A stretch of DNA of 64,000 bases, taken from CAYLPU01 sp964385635. Its GTDB lineage: Bacteria; Chloroflexota; Anaerolineae; B4-G1. The stretch spans positions 1 through 64,000 of the forward strand of contig CAYLPU010000005.1 in assembly GCA_964385635.1 (NCBI GenBank), read 5' to 3'. The translations under genes and the position numbers were made by a program. The notes beneath the pieces were generated by a model that had not been told where the DNA came from, searched no databases, and was given only the letters and a program-made list of their open reading frames with translations. Below, piece by piece: positions 8,918 to 16,886 of this stretch (position 1 is the first letter of the stretch; each line of letters starts with the position of its first letter).

Positions 8918-8941
8918 TGCGGTTTCACCTTTCTTATTGTC

Positions 8942-9814
8942 TCAAAAGATGTCGGACTCTGACATCTCCGCAGACAGCACATAAGATTGTGTGTCTGAGG
9001 TGTCAATTTCTATACTCACGACGGTTCCAGGAAATGGGTCGCTAAGTCGAGCAGTAGACGTATGACCTTTTTCCAGTTTCCAATATCCGGCGTCTGATAC
9101 GATCTGAAGTCGTCCACCGTTCAGATTGATAAACTCTCCTAGCAATTTCAGGCCTAGCCCGCCAGGGATCCTCCCTCGCTTGGTTGTGTTCCTTCCCTGA
9201 GTTGCCCAGACAATTGCCTCCTCGGCCGCTAGGTCAAGCCCGGCGTTTTTCCTCACGTTTTTTCTGATACCGATTCCCAAGTCTGCAACAGAGAAGTCAA
9301 GTCGATGCCGGTTGGGGAAATACTGGCCGCAGCTAAAAATCCCCAATTTGGTCTGGGAATGAATCACGGAATTGCCAAAGATCTCGAAAACGCTCTCCCG
9401 AAACTTTTTTAACAGTCCAGATGACATGCTTGGCATCTCTGACCGATGAACCAGTTTGGTCTCAATGTACCTGGCAAAATAGCGATCATCCTTGACATCA
9501 AAACGTTGGTATGGAATCGTGGTTCCCCATGTGTCGGGCACTCTCTTTCGCCCATAGTTGCTCAAAAATCCGTTCTTCGAGAGGATGCTCTCGACATTGG
9601 TGCGGATGTTGGTCAACTGTACTGTATTCGCACTCTGGCCCAGATAGTAGAGAATGGCACCAAAGGCGGCACACATGTCGGCATCAAGCCAATTAGCAGC
9701 GGTCATATTGATCTCGATGTCCTCGAAAAAATGGTTTTTCGTCTGCGCGTACAGGCGGACTAATACCTCGAATCCTGTCCGATCATGACGAATTGGGGGC
9801 AAGGTGATTTCCAC
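8942..9814 (-). CDS. GHKL (HATPase-like) ATP-binding protein
   Basis: A 290-residue protein. The second half carries the GHKL nucleotide-binding boxes: N-box E140...N148...H152 (RESVFEIFGNSVIHS), G1 DLGIGI at 178-183 and G2 GGLGL at 218-222. The first ~125 residues are a separate domain without a phospho-acceptor His motif, so it is not a normal sensor kinase. It may phosphorylate or sequester the STAS-like protein encoded 24 bases downstream, like SpoIIAB/RsbW. The GTG start is chosen because GGAGGTGAAGG lies just before it. G+C is lower than in the neighbouring recO, hinting at transfer. Confidence 0.8.
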   Translation of the reverse strand: MEITLPPIRHDRTGFEVLVRLYAQTKNHFFEDIEINMTAANWLDADMCAAFGAILYYLGQSANTVQLTNIRTNVESILSKNGFLSNYGRKRVPDTWGTTIPYQRFDVKDDRYFARYIETKLVHRSEMPSMSSGLLKKFRESVFEIFGNSVIHSQTKLGIFSCGQYFPNRHRLDFSVADLGIGIRKNVRKNAGLDLAAEEAIVWATQGRNTTKRGRIPGGLGLKLLGEFINLNGGRLQIVSDAGYWKLEKGHTSTARLSDPFPGTVVSIEIDTSDTQSYVLSAEMSESDIF

Positions 9815-9877
9815 CCTTCACCTCCATGACTTTGTCGTTGTCGAAAATATCAAGATATCAAGTTTCTCTTCGAGGGC

Positions 9878-9905
9878 ATTATATCACAGTGGCCTGACAA
9901 CTCAA
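9878..9905 (-). promoter_or_regulatory. Promoter of the ATPase/STAS/PIN cassette
   Basis: TTGAGT (9905-9900) and a perfect TATAAT (9883-9878) are separated by 16 bases, about 65 bases before the GTG. Downstream, TTGATATC and TTGATATT form a tandem 8-base repeat (9846-9862) that could be an operator. Confidence 0.55.
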
Positions 9906-9962
9906 GCGATCACAAATGGTGCTACCATACCGATCTTGCCGCGCTTCGAGGACAGAATCTGT

Positions 9963-10772
9963 TCAGCCGATCGCTGTTCGCTTCAGTTGCCGCAGGAACA
10001 CCCCGGACTTCACACTACGTTCCAGATGGTATGTGATGTAGTGCTGCATCACACGCTCGACTTCTGTGTGCAGCGCGGGCGCGATCTTCTGCGTGCACAG
10101 CCTGGTATAAGGACGCCGTTGACATTCCTGCAGGAACCACAGTCCGCCGGGTGAAAGGGCTACGATCTCCTGGCGCGGCCCACGTTCGGCATAACAATGC
10201 TGGCACAGTGCCCCGCCCCGTTCCGGGTCGAAGCCGTAGGGCCGTTCGTCGTCGTCCGCCGGCTCTCGGGTCCGGAGCGACACACGCCTCTCGTGCTCGC
10301 CCACGCAGGCATTCAGTTCTGGACGGAAACCCGCTAACCCCAGCAGATGTTGCTCGTAGAAGCGAGCGATCAGGTCCAGGTCATCGTTCTCGCACAACCA
10401 GGTGAGCGTGTGATTGAGTAGGTCAAAGAGCGCCCGGCTGCCCTCCCCCTGGGTGAAGAAGTGGTCGAGCAGTTCGACGGCGTAGCGACTATACGTCCCG
10501 CGCAGCAGGTCGCTGCGCAACAACTTGTGCGATTCGACGGTCTCGGCCTGGCTGATGATGTCCCAGGAGTTCTTCACCCGTGAGATCACGAAACTGGAGC
10601 GGGTAAACAGTTCCACGTGACCCGCTTTGCGGCTGCGCAGTTTGCGTGCCCCTTTGGCGATTGCTTCTATTTTGCCCAACGGCGTGCACAAGGTCAGGAC
10701 GCGGTCCGCCTCGCCCTGGTCGCGCCGGCGCATCACGATGCCCTCGGTACGGTACAGCCTTCCAGTGCTCAC
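9963..10772 (-). CDS. recO: DNA repair protein RecO
   Basis: A 269-residue protein with the RecO N-terminal OB fold (RTEGIVMRRRDQGEADRVLTLCTPLGKIEAIAKGARK), a helical middle and a C-terminal zinc site (C156 and the later CQHC). RecO loads RecA on SSB-coated DNA with RecR in gap and break repair. Length is slightly above the usual ~250. GTG start, seven bases after the cdd stop, within a recO-cdd-glmU run on one strand. Confidence 0.93.
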   Translation of the reverse strand: MSTGRLYRTEGIVMRRRDQGEADRVLTLCTPLGKIEAIAKGARKLRSRKAGHVELFTRSSFVISRVKNSWDIISQAETVESHKLLRSDLLRGTYSRYAVELLDHFFTQGEGSRALFDLLNHTLTWLCENDDLDLIARFYEQHLLGLAGFRPELNACVGEHERRVSLRTREPADDDERPYGFDPERGGALCQHCYAERGPRQEIVALSPGGLWFLQECQRRPYTRLCTQKIAPALHTEVERVMQHYITYHLERSVKSGVFLRQLKRTAIG

Positions 10773-10779
10773 GGTCCCG

Positions 10780-11175
10780 TCAGTTCAGGTCCGCCGCGCT
10801 GAAACTGTCCGGCAGCAACTCCGCTACCGTTGTCTCGCGGCAGGCACCGCTGGTATCAGCGATCAGCACCACGATGTCCTCGCCGAACTCTCGTACCGTC
10901 TGCCGGCACGAGCCGCAGGGGGCTCCGCCGTTCTCGGTGACCACCGCCAGCGCGACGAACTCCCGCTCTCCTTTGGAGATGGCCTTGACGACAGCCACTC
11001 GCTCGGCACACGTGCACAGTGGGTACACGGCGTTCTCCACGTTGCAGCCGGTGTAGACCCGGCCCGATTTCCCCAGCAATGCTGTCCCTACAGAGTAGCC
11101 AGAGTAAGGCGCGTAGGCGTGTTCGCGTGCCTGCGTTGCCTGTGCCACCAACTTCTCCCGCGACCACTTTTTCAT
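10780..11175 (-). CDS. cdd: Cytidine deaminase
   Basis: A 131-residue homotetrameric-type cytidine deaminase. It shows the substrate motif TGCNVENA, the zinc/catalytic motif CAER (here CTCAER) and the second zinc motif PCGSCRQ. It converts cytidine and deoxycytidine to uridine forms for salvage. It lies between glmU and recO, each separated by fewer than 20 bases, so it is probably co-transcribed. All zinc ligands and the catalytic Glu are present. Confidence 0.95.
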   Translation of the reverse strand: MKKWSREKLVAQATQAREHAYAPYSGYSVGTALLGKSGRVYTGCNVENAVYPLCTCAERVAVVKAISKGEREFVALAVVTENGGAPCGSCRQTVREFGEDIVVLIADTSGACRETTVAELLPDSFSAADLN

Positions 11176-11193
11176 CCCGTCGCCCCCCGATAT

Positions 11194-12549
11194 CTATTCC
11201 TGTGTCTTCGAGTCTCGCCGCACCCGCGCCGGTACCCCGTAGACCACTGCGCCATCAGGTACGTCGTGAGTCACCACCGCCCCGGCCCCTGTCTTGGCTC
11301 CCTTACCCACCCGCACCGGCGCGATCAGCATTGTGTCGGAGCCAATGAAGGCCCCCTCCTCAATCACTGTCTTGTGCTTGTGCACCCCGTCGTAGTTACA
11401 GGTGATGGTCCCTGCGGCGATGTTGGCTCTGGCTCCGACCTCAGTGTCGCCCAGGTAACTGAAGTGGCCCATTTTCGCCCCGGGGCCGAGTCTCGTATTC
11501 TTCATCTCGCCGAAGTTTCCCATGTGCGCGCCCTCACACAGCCGCGCCCCCTTCCGTAGGTGACCAAACGGGCCAGTGTCGGAATCATCCTCCATCACCG
11601 CTTGCTCCAGAACCGAGGCCAGCGCCTGGCAACCGTTGCCAATCTGGCAGTCTACGATGATCGTGTTGGGGCCAATGTGGCAGTTCTCACCGATCGTCGT
11701 TTCCCCGCGCAGGTGTGTGTTGGGCCATACGGTCGTGTCCTGCCCGATGGTCACGTCGGGCTCAATGAAAGTCGTTGCCGGATCGATAATCGTTACGCCG
11801 GCCAGCATCCAGCGCTCGTTGATGCGGCGACGCAACATGCTCTCCGCCTCCGCCAGATGCACCCGCGTGTTGATGCCTATCGTCTCCGTTGCGTCTTCAG
11901 CGACCACGGCCTCGACCCGCAGTCCTTCTGCGATCGCCATCCCGATCAGGTCGGGCAGGTAGTACTCCTGTTTGGGGAGGCTGAGTGGGATACGATCCAC
12001 GTGGCCCCACAGCCAATCCGCGTCGAAGCAATACACGCCAGCATTGAGTTCCCGGATCGCCAACTGCTCCGGCGTGGCTACTGCTTCCTCGACTACCTGG
12101 ATCACCGCATCGCTTTCGTCCCGGACCACTCGCCCGAATCCACGGGGGTTCTTATGCACCAGGGTGAGTATCGTGATTGGCCCAGAGTTCTCCTGTTGCC
12201 GCTTTACCATTCGGCGCAGCGTCTCCACCGTCAGGAGTGGCATATCGGCGTAGGTGACCAACACCAGGTCAGACTGGCCCCGAAGTACCTCCTGCGTCTG
12301 GAGCACGGCGTGGCCTGTGCCTAGTCGTTCGGCCTGCTCGACGAAGACGACAGCGTCGCCCACTGTTTCTCGCACCGTCTTGGCTCCGCGTTCTACCACC
12401 AGTGCCGGTTTGGCGCCTGTCAGTACCCGTGCTGTCTCCACTGCGTAGGTGACTAGTGGCCGTCCCGCCAGCGGGTGCAGCACCTTAGGTAGATCAGACT
12501 TCATACGTATTCCCTGGCCTGCTGCCAGAATCACGGCCGCTAATTTCAT
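11194..12549 (-). CDS. glmU: Bifunctional UDP-GlcNAc pyrophosphorylase / glucosamine-1-phosphate acetyltransferase
   Basis: A 451-residue enzyme of normal length. The N-terminal nucleotidyltransferase domain begins with LAAVILAAGQGIRMKSDLPKVLH and has the YADMPLL metal-site motif. The C-terminal left-handed beta helix contains many hexapeptide repeats (e.g. TIGENCHIGPNTIIVDCQIG) and the acetyltransferase segment MGHFSYLGDTEVG. It makes UDP-GlcNAc for peptidoglycan and other glycans in the cytoplasm. A GGAGGT site lies 7 bases before the ATG. The tRNA array is immediately upstream on the same strand. Confidence 0.96.
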   Translation of the reverse strand: MKLAAVILAAGQGIRMKSDLPKVLHPLAGRPLVTYAVETARVLTGAKPALVVERGAKTVRETVGDAVVFVEQAERLGTGHAVLQTQEVLRGQSDLVLVTYADMPLLTVETLRRMVKRQQENSGPITILTLVHKNPRGFGRVVRDESDAVIQVVEEAVATPEQLAIRELNAGVYCFDADWLWGHVDRIPLSLPKQEYYLPDLIGMAIAEGLRVEAVVAEDATETIGINTRVHLAEAESMLRRRINERWMLAGVTIIDPATTFIEPDVTIGQDTTVWPNTHLRGETTIGENCHIGPNTIIVDCQIGNGCQALASVLEQAVMEDDSDTGPFGHLRKGARLCEGAHMGNFGEMKNTRLGPGAKMGHFSYLGDTEVGARANIAAGTITCNYDGVHKHKTVIEEGAFIGSDTMLIAPVRVGKGAKTGAGAVVTHDVPDGAVVYGVPARVRRDSKTQE

Positions 12550-12574
12550 GTTTTTTACCTCCAGTGACCAAGAA

Positions 12575-12613
12575 TGGCCGTGGACCGATCCCGTGAGGGG
12601 GGCGCCACGGCCA
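12575..12613 (-). terminator. Strong hairpin between tRNA array and glmU
   Basis: TGGCCGTGG (12575-12583) pairs perfectly with CCACGGCCA (12605-12613) around 21 bases. It lies just after tRNA-Gln and before the glmU ribosome site, so it may end the tRNA transcript or structure the glmU leader. No T run is obvious. Confidence 0.45.
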
Positions 12614-12665
12614 CCGAGTTACGTGCCGCGTCTAGTTATCTGGTGTAGGGGTTCGATGGTTCAGG

Positions 12666-12737
12666 CTGGGGCGGTAGGATTCGAACCTACGATTTACGGA
12701 TTCAAAGTCCGTTGCCTTACCACTTGGCCACGCCCCA
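12666..12737 (-). tRNA. tRNA-Gln (TTG anticodon)
   Basis: A complete cloverleaf. The acceptor stem TGGGGCG pairs with CGCCCCA, with discriminator G. The anticodon loop CTTTGAA gives anticodon TTG, and the T arm contains GGTTCGAATCC. No encoded CCA. It is the last member of the four-gene array. Confidence 0.95.
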
Positions 12738-12747
12738 GTAAATGAGA

Positions 12748-13088
12748 TGGGCCCACCAGGATTCGAACCTGGGACCGACCGGTTATGCATCCCACTACAG
12801 CTTTCGCTGCCCCTTTCGAGTTTGTGGGCTGGACTATCCCTTCACCTCATAGGGTGCCTGCCGTCTAGTCTCTACACCTTCCCTTGCGGGCTTGGCTCGG
12901 GATTACCGTATCCGCGACCTTAGGCTTTGTGTCCGCAGACGTAGGCTTCCCCGAATTTGACAGGTATCACCTAAGGGTTTCCCCCCAGGCAGCCCTTGAC
13001 AGATCAGCATATCCTTGTGCAACCCACACTCGGACTTAGCTGACCTTGTCCCCTGAGCCGGCTGCTCTAACCACTGAGCTATGGGCCC
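12748..13088 (-). tRNA. tRNA-Ile2 (CAT anticodon), interrupted by a group I intron
   Basis: Exon 1 is 13088-13056 (33 nt, ending at U33) and exon 2 is 12787-12748 (40 nt). Joined, they give a 73-nt cloverleaf: acceptor GGGCCCA/TGGGCCC, D arm AGCTCAGTGGTTAGAGC, anticodon stem GCCGG/CCGGT with loop CTCATAA, T arm GGTTCGAATCC, discriminator A. Anticodon CAT with a paired G1-C72 excludes initiator tRNA. C4-G69 and C5-G68 and the close match to Ile2 tRNAs point to the lysidine-modified isoleucine tRNA that reads AUA. Elongator Met is the alternative. Splicing of the intron is needed for a functional tRNA. Confidence 0.9.
12788..13055 (-). ncRNA. Group I self-splicing intron in the tRNA anticodon loop
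   Basis: 268 nt with no coding frame. Conserved core strings match the small tRNA group IC3 introns, especially the Azoarcus tRNA-Ile(CAU) ribozyme as I recall it: GTCAAATTCGGGGAAGCCTA (P4 side), ATCCCGAGCCAAGC (P6/J6-7), GGTGTAGAGACTAGACGGCA (P7/P3) and GTGAAGGGATAGTCCAG (P8/P7'). The 5' splice site is placed after U33, which supplies the universal U before the intron, and the intron ends in the required G. GGTC near intron position 11 could pair with exon GGCT as P1. Boundaries are inferred from tRNA continuity. Confidence 0.9.
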
Positions 13089-13110
13089 TGGATAATATGC
13101 AATTGTCAAG

Positions 13111-13181
13111 AGCGGGCGGCGGGAATCGAACCCGCAACAACAGCTTGGAAGGCTGGGGCAATACCATTTTGCAACGCCCGC
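13111..13181 (-). tRNA. tRNA-Gly (TCC anticodon)
   Basis: Acceptor GCGGGCG pairs with CGCCCGC, discriminator T as usual for Gly. The anticodon arm CAGC-CTTCCAA-GCTG gives TCC, and the T arm has GGTTCGATTCC. 71 nt, no CCA encoded. Confidence 0.94.
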
Positions 13182-13183
13182 AG

Positions 13184-13257
13184 TCGGGGCGGCCGGACTT
13201 GAACCGGCGACCTCCGCGTCCCAAACGCGGCGCGCTAGCCGTCTGCGCTACGCCCCG
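13184..13257 (-). tRNA. tRNA-Pro (TGG anticodon)
   Basis: Acceptor CGGGGCG pairs with CGCCCCG, discriminator A. The anticodon arm CCGCG-TTTGGGA-CGCGG gives TGG, and the T arm has GGTTCAAGTCC. It is the first gene of the array and sits 9 bases after the -10 element. Confidence 0.94.
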
Positions 13258-13266
13258 TTCATCTTA

Positions 13267-13295
13267 AGTATACCGCCTTTGGTACTTCTCGTCAA
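13267..13295 (-). promoter_or_regulatory. Promoter of the tRNA array
   Basis: TTGACG (13295-13290) and TATACT (13272-13267) are separated by exactly 17 bases. The predicted start is only a few bases before tRNA-Pro, fitting a stable-RNA promoter for Pro-Gly-Ile2-Gln. Confidence 0.8.
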
Positions 13296-13297
13296 GG

Positions 13298-15157
13298 TTA
13301 CGGAGCCCACGAGAGCCGCTGCGCCGTCCAATCAGGGAGATTGGGACCGAGCGTGAGAATCTTGTGCGGATCTTCCCCGTTCGGCCCCATCAGGTAGAGG
13401 CCCCAGGCCCCGTCCCGGTTGGAGACGAAGGCGAGGCCGGAACCATCGGGAGCCCAGGCAGGAAGACCGTCGGAGGCTGGGTTGTCGGTGAGCACTACGA
13501 TGCCACCGGTGATGTTGAGCAGGTAGATTTCCCAGTTGCCAGTGACGTTGGACATGTAGGCTAGCATCCCCCCGTTGGGCGCCCAGCTCAGGCCAGTGTC
13601 GTTGATGCTGGCGGTCAGGCGGGTCGGCGGCTGATCATCGTCGGGGTTGTCCGCGAAGATACCGCAAGCACCACTGGCCTCGCAACCGGTCCAGGCCAGC
13701 AGGCCGGTGGGACCCCACGCTGGCCCCCTTCCCTCCGCGTATGTCTGCGGTTCGGTCGAACCGTCCGTTGGCGCAATGGTAATCCACCAGGTGCCGGCCG
13801 CGTCTTGCACGGCGTAAGCCATACGGCTGCCATCGGGTGAGAAGGTGGGCCATGACAGCCCAGCGCCCGAAGCCAGTTGCCGTGGTACAGCCTCACCTGG
13901 CACCAACAGCGAGATGCCTGGCGAGAGCAGGTTGCGATACCCCAATGCCCCGCTGCCCCACAGCCAGCAGGGCTGATTGGCTCCACCGGCCATCCTGATT
14001 AGTCGCTTGTCGTTGAAGAGAGCGTAGATGTCGTAGAGGCCGGTCTGCGTGTTATAAATGGGATACGCCAACCGGCCTGTGGTGAAGCCCGGCGGCAGTT
14101 CGGTCAGCGTGATGGGCAGCGTGCCGGTGATAGGCGCTATGGGAGTCGGTGTGGCAATCAGGCAGGTTTGGGCTGCTTCGGTCCGCTTCTGTTCGACCTC
14201 GGAGTCGACCATCAGTTGCGTGGCTAGCGTGTATTGCTTCTCGGCCGGGCACATCTCCCCCTGGGCATACCAGGCGTCGGCGTAGGTCACGTGGGCGCGG
14301 TAGAGTCGCCAGAGGACATCTTTGTAATCGGGCGCGATGGCGTATAGTTGCTTGAAGCGTTCAATGCAGCGCTCCCAATCCACTCCCCAGTAGCCCAGCG
14401 CAGTCATATACTGTACGGCCAGGCTGCGCTGGGTCAGTGCTTCTTCGTCCAGCGGGCGCAGCGCGATTGCCTGGTCGAGGTAGAAGATGCCTTCTTCAAG
14501 GCGGTCCTCGTCCAGCAATGCCATCCCCGCGCTGTAGAGGCTGGTGAAAAGCATCTCCTCGACCACTTCTGCCTCGTAGGTCGGGCCTAGCACGCGTAGT
14601 TGGGTGAGCACTGCGACCGCCTCCTCCCACCTCTCGGCCTCATAGTGGGCTACCGCTTTCTGGTACAGGTCGTCTGCGACGATCTCGTAGGTCTCCGAGG
14701 TGGGGGTAGGACGAGCGGCGACGCGTGCCTGTGCTTCGGCGATGCCTTGTTGGGCGAAAGCGTGGTCGGGGTCGAGTTTGAGCACGTATTCGAACTCAGC
14801 GATGGCAAGTTCAAACTCGCCGGCATCGAGCCGCTCCAACCCGGTTTGATAGTGCTGCTCGGTCAATTCTTGGTGTTGTCGCTCTCGATCGCGTTCCCCC
14901 TGATAGAGGCCACCGTAGGCTGCCCCCCCCAGGCTCAGCGCCAAAAGACAAAGGAAGCCTATTGCCCAGAGCAGGAGCGGTCGTATCCGTTGCCAGCGCG
15001 TGGTCGTTTCTGAGTCCGGTGTGGGTGTTGCTGGCGCAGAGGTGGGCCGTCCGGGTCGTTGGGCGCGCGTGGGTTGTGTCTCCTCCACCATTGTGCCGCA
15101 TTGTGGACATAAGAGCAGGTTATCAGGGACCTTGGTTCCACATTCGGGACAACGCAT
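13298..15157 (-). CDS. Zinc-ribbon / TPR / TolB-like beta-propeller membrane protein
   Basis: A 619-residue protein. It has an N-terminal double-CxxC zinc ribbon (CPECG...CPQCG, residues 3-21), a Thr/Pro-rich linker and one membrane helix near residues 58-80 (LLLWAIGFLCLLALSLGG). TPR-type helical repeats follow at about 95-330, then a second Pro/Thr linker and a C-terminal propeller from about 370 with repeated WAPNGGMLAYMSN / WAPDGSGLAFVSN blades. The ribbon should face the cytoplasm and the TPR-propeller part the outside. It is probably a sensor or scaffold; no enzymatic motif is visible. It is transcribed divergently from the phosphoesterase. Confidence 0.7.
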   Translation of the reverse strand: MRCPECGTKVPDNLLLCPQCGTMVEETQPTRAQRPGRPTSAPATPTPDSETTTRWQRIRPLLLWAIGFLCLLALSLGGAAYGGLYQGERDRERQHQELTEQHYQTGLERLDAGEFELAIAEFEYVLKLDPDHAFAQQGIAEAQARVAARPTPTSETYEIVADDLYQKAVAHYEAERWEEAVAVLTQLRVLGPTYEAEVVEEMLFTSLYSAGMALLDEDRLEEGIFYLDQAIALRPLDEEALTQRSLAVQYMTALGYWGVDWERCIERFKQLYAIAPDYKDVLWRLYRAHVTYADAWYAQGEMCPAEKQYTLATQLMVDSEVEQKRTEAAQTCLIATPTPIAPITGTLPITLTELPPGFTTGRLAYPIYNTQTGLYDIYALFNDKRLIRMAGGANQPCWLWGSGALGYRNLLSPGISLLVPGEAVPRQLASGAGLSWPTFSPDGSRMAYAVQDAAGTWWITIAPTDGSTEPQTYAEGRGPAWGPTGLLAWTGCEASGACGIFADNPDDDQPPTRLTASINDTGLSWAPNGGMLAYMSNVTGNWEIYLLNITGGIVVLTDNPASDGLPAWAPDGSGLAFVSNRDGAWGLYLMGPNGEDPHKILTLGPNLPDWTAQRLSWAP

Positions 15158-15202
15158 CTGATCTCTTTCTGGATAGGCTGGATAGGTTGGGAGACGGATG
15201 CA

Positions 15203-15231
15203 ATTATAGCCCTTTTAGCTCTACTTGTCCA
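15203..15231 (-). promoter_or_regulatory. Promoter of the zinc-ribbon/TPR gene
   Basis: TGGACA (15231-15226), 17 bases, TATAAT (15208-15203), about 45 bases before the ATG at 15157. Confidence 0.65.
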
Positions 15232-15270
15232 GTGATGCGTGAGACGATGCGCATTGCGTGGGGCGCATGT

Positions 15271-15299
15271 TTGGCGGTGGACTGCATTCGTGCTATACT
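15271..15299 (+). promoter_or_regulatory. Promoter of the metallophosphoesterase gene
   Basis: TTGGCG (15271-15276), 17 bases, TATACT (15294-15299). Transcription would begin near 15305-15307, giving either a leaderless GTG start at 15305 or a leader of about 14 bases with GGGGAGGGG before the ATG at 15320. Confidence 0.65.
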
Positions 15300-15319
15300 A
15301 ATCGGTGGGGAGGGGTGAG

Positions 15320-16831
15320 ATGGAGGAGCACAATTTACTGATTGTGAGTGACTTGCATCTGGGTGAGGGGTTGGACCCAGGGAGCGGTAAGTTCTCCCGC
15401 CTGGAGGATTTTCTGTTCGATGACACATTTGCGCGCTTCCTGCGCTACCATGAGGAGGTCAAGGGGCAGCCCCGTTTCGACGGCCGCCCGTGGCGACTGA
15501 TTATCAACGGCGACCTGTTCGACTTCCTGCAGGTTGTCTCGCTGCCGGAGGAGGGGAAATTGCTACGGACCGTCAAGGGGGTAGAGCGTCGTAAGGAGTT
15601 GTGCATCAACGAGCGGGACTACGGGCTGGGAACTACGGCGGAGGAATCGGAGTGGAAACTCAAGCGGATTGCCCGGGGGCATCAGTGTTTCTTCGCTGCG
15701 CTGGGCTGGTTTGTGGCGCATGGCAATCAGGTCGTTGTTATCAGGGGCAACCACGATATCGAACTTCATTGGGTCAAGGTGCAGGAGAGATTCGTCAAAG
15801 AAGTGGAACGAGCATACACGTGGGAGCGACTGGCACTTGACCACGGTCCGCCCGTCACGTCGGAGGAACTCGGGGCGCGCATACATTTCTACCCCTGGTT
15901 CTACCACGAGACTGGGCGGGTCTATGTCGAACATGGCGGGCAGTACGAGACGGTGAATCACTTCCGCGATTATCTCAACCCGGTGATGCCTGGCGACCCG
16001 GAGCGCATTGAGTTGCCGTGGGGGAGTCTTTTTGTGCGCTATCTGTTCAACAAGGTGGAGGACGTACACCCTTTCGCCGACAATATCAAGCCAGCCACGC
16101 GCTACCTGAAGTGGGCGTTTGAGAGGGATCCGATCAGGACAATCGAGGTACTCGTGGGCCGGGGCTGGGTCTTCTTGCGGGCTTTCTGGAACATGGCGCG
16201 TAAGACAGTGAGCTCCGCGCTCCATAGTGCACGACGACTGGGTCCGCCTGGACAGCCTGGCCCCGTTCCTCTGCCGCCGGATGTGGTGGAAAAGATCGCT
16301 GCCCTGGCACAGCAGCGGGTTGACATTTCGTGGCAAGAATGGGTCGGTTCAGCGGTGCAAGGTTTGCTCTCTCTGCTGATGGTCCTGATCGTTGTCACCT
16401 TCGTCGTCCTTGCGGGACTGACCTCCATTGGTGGCCTGGGGTGGATGACAGTAGTATACCTGGGAGCGGCGGCGTTGGCTTACTTCTTACGTCGTGGGCT
16501 GAAGCGCAGTCTCGCCCATCTCTTCGACGGCGACTATCTGCTGCGCTCGGCGCGTGAGTTGGAGCGAACCCTGAAGCCCACCCACGCGGTCTGTTACATC
16601 GTGCTCGGTCACGACCATCGGGCTGCTCTAGAGCGGCTGGATCAGGCATGGTATATCAACACTGGAACCTGGGTACCGGTCTATGAGGAGGAAGGGCCAA
16701 TCGGGGGGCGGCAGGAACTGACCTTCTTCCGCCTGGCCTGGGGGTATGAGGGTGCGCCGGAGTTGCTACGCTGGGACGACGCGGCGGGTGCGCCGGCGCG
16801 AGCGGTGCTGTGGCTGGATACTGGAATCTAG
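15320..16831 (+). CDS. Calcineurin-like metallophosphoesterase with C-terminal membrane segment
   Basis: About 503 residues from the ATG at 15320, chosen for the GGGGAGGGG ribosome site; a GTG at 15305 is the alternative. Metal-binding motifs in order: SDLHLGEG, NGDLFDFLQ, RGNHDIELHW, a later EHGGQYE, and the C-terminal GHDHRA. A hydrophobic pair of helices (VQGLLSLLMVLIVVTFVVLAG, GWMTVVYLGAAALAYFL) lies before the final GHDH motif, so the domain is interrupted by membrane segments. It resembles UDP-diacylglucosamine hydrolase-like phosphatases, but the substrate is unknown and LPS genes are not seen nearby. Confidence 0.8.
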   Translation: MEEHNLLIVSDLHLGEGLDPGSGKFSRLEDFLFDDTFARFLRYHEEVKGQPRFDGRPWRLIINGDLFDFLQVVSLPEEGKLLRTVKGVERRKELCINERDYGLGTTAEESEWKLKRIARGHQCFFAALGWFVAHGNQVVVIRGNHDIELHWVKVQERFVKEVERAYTWERLALDHGPPVTSEELGARIHFYPWFYHETGRVYVEHGGQYETVNHFRDYLNPVMPGDPERIELPWGSLFVRYLFNKVEDVHPFADNIKPATRYLKWAFERDPIRTIEVLVGRGWVFLRAFWNMARKTVSSALHSARRLGPPGQPGPVPLPPDVVEKIAALAQQRVDISWQEWVGSAVQGLLSLLMVLIVVTFVVLAGLTSIGGLGWMTVVYLGAAALAYFLRRGLKRSLAHLFDGDYLLRSARELERTLKPTHAVCYIVLGHDHRAALERLDQAWYINTGTWVPVYEEEGPIGGRQELTFFRLAWGYEGAPELLRWDDAAGAPARAVLWLDTGI

Positions 16832-16886
16832 ATGCTGGATGCTGTTGCTCGTTGTTGGTAACCGGTATTCAGTAACCAGTATCCGG

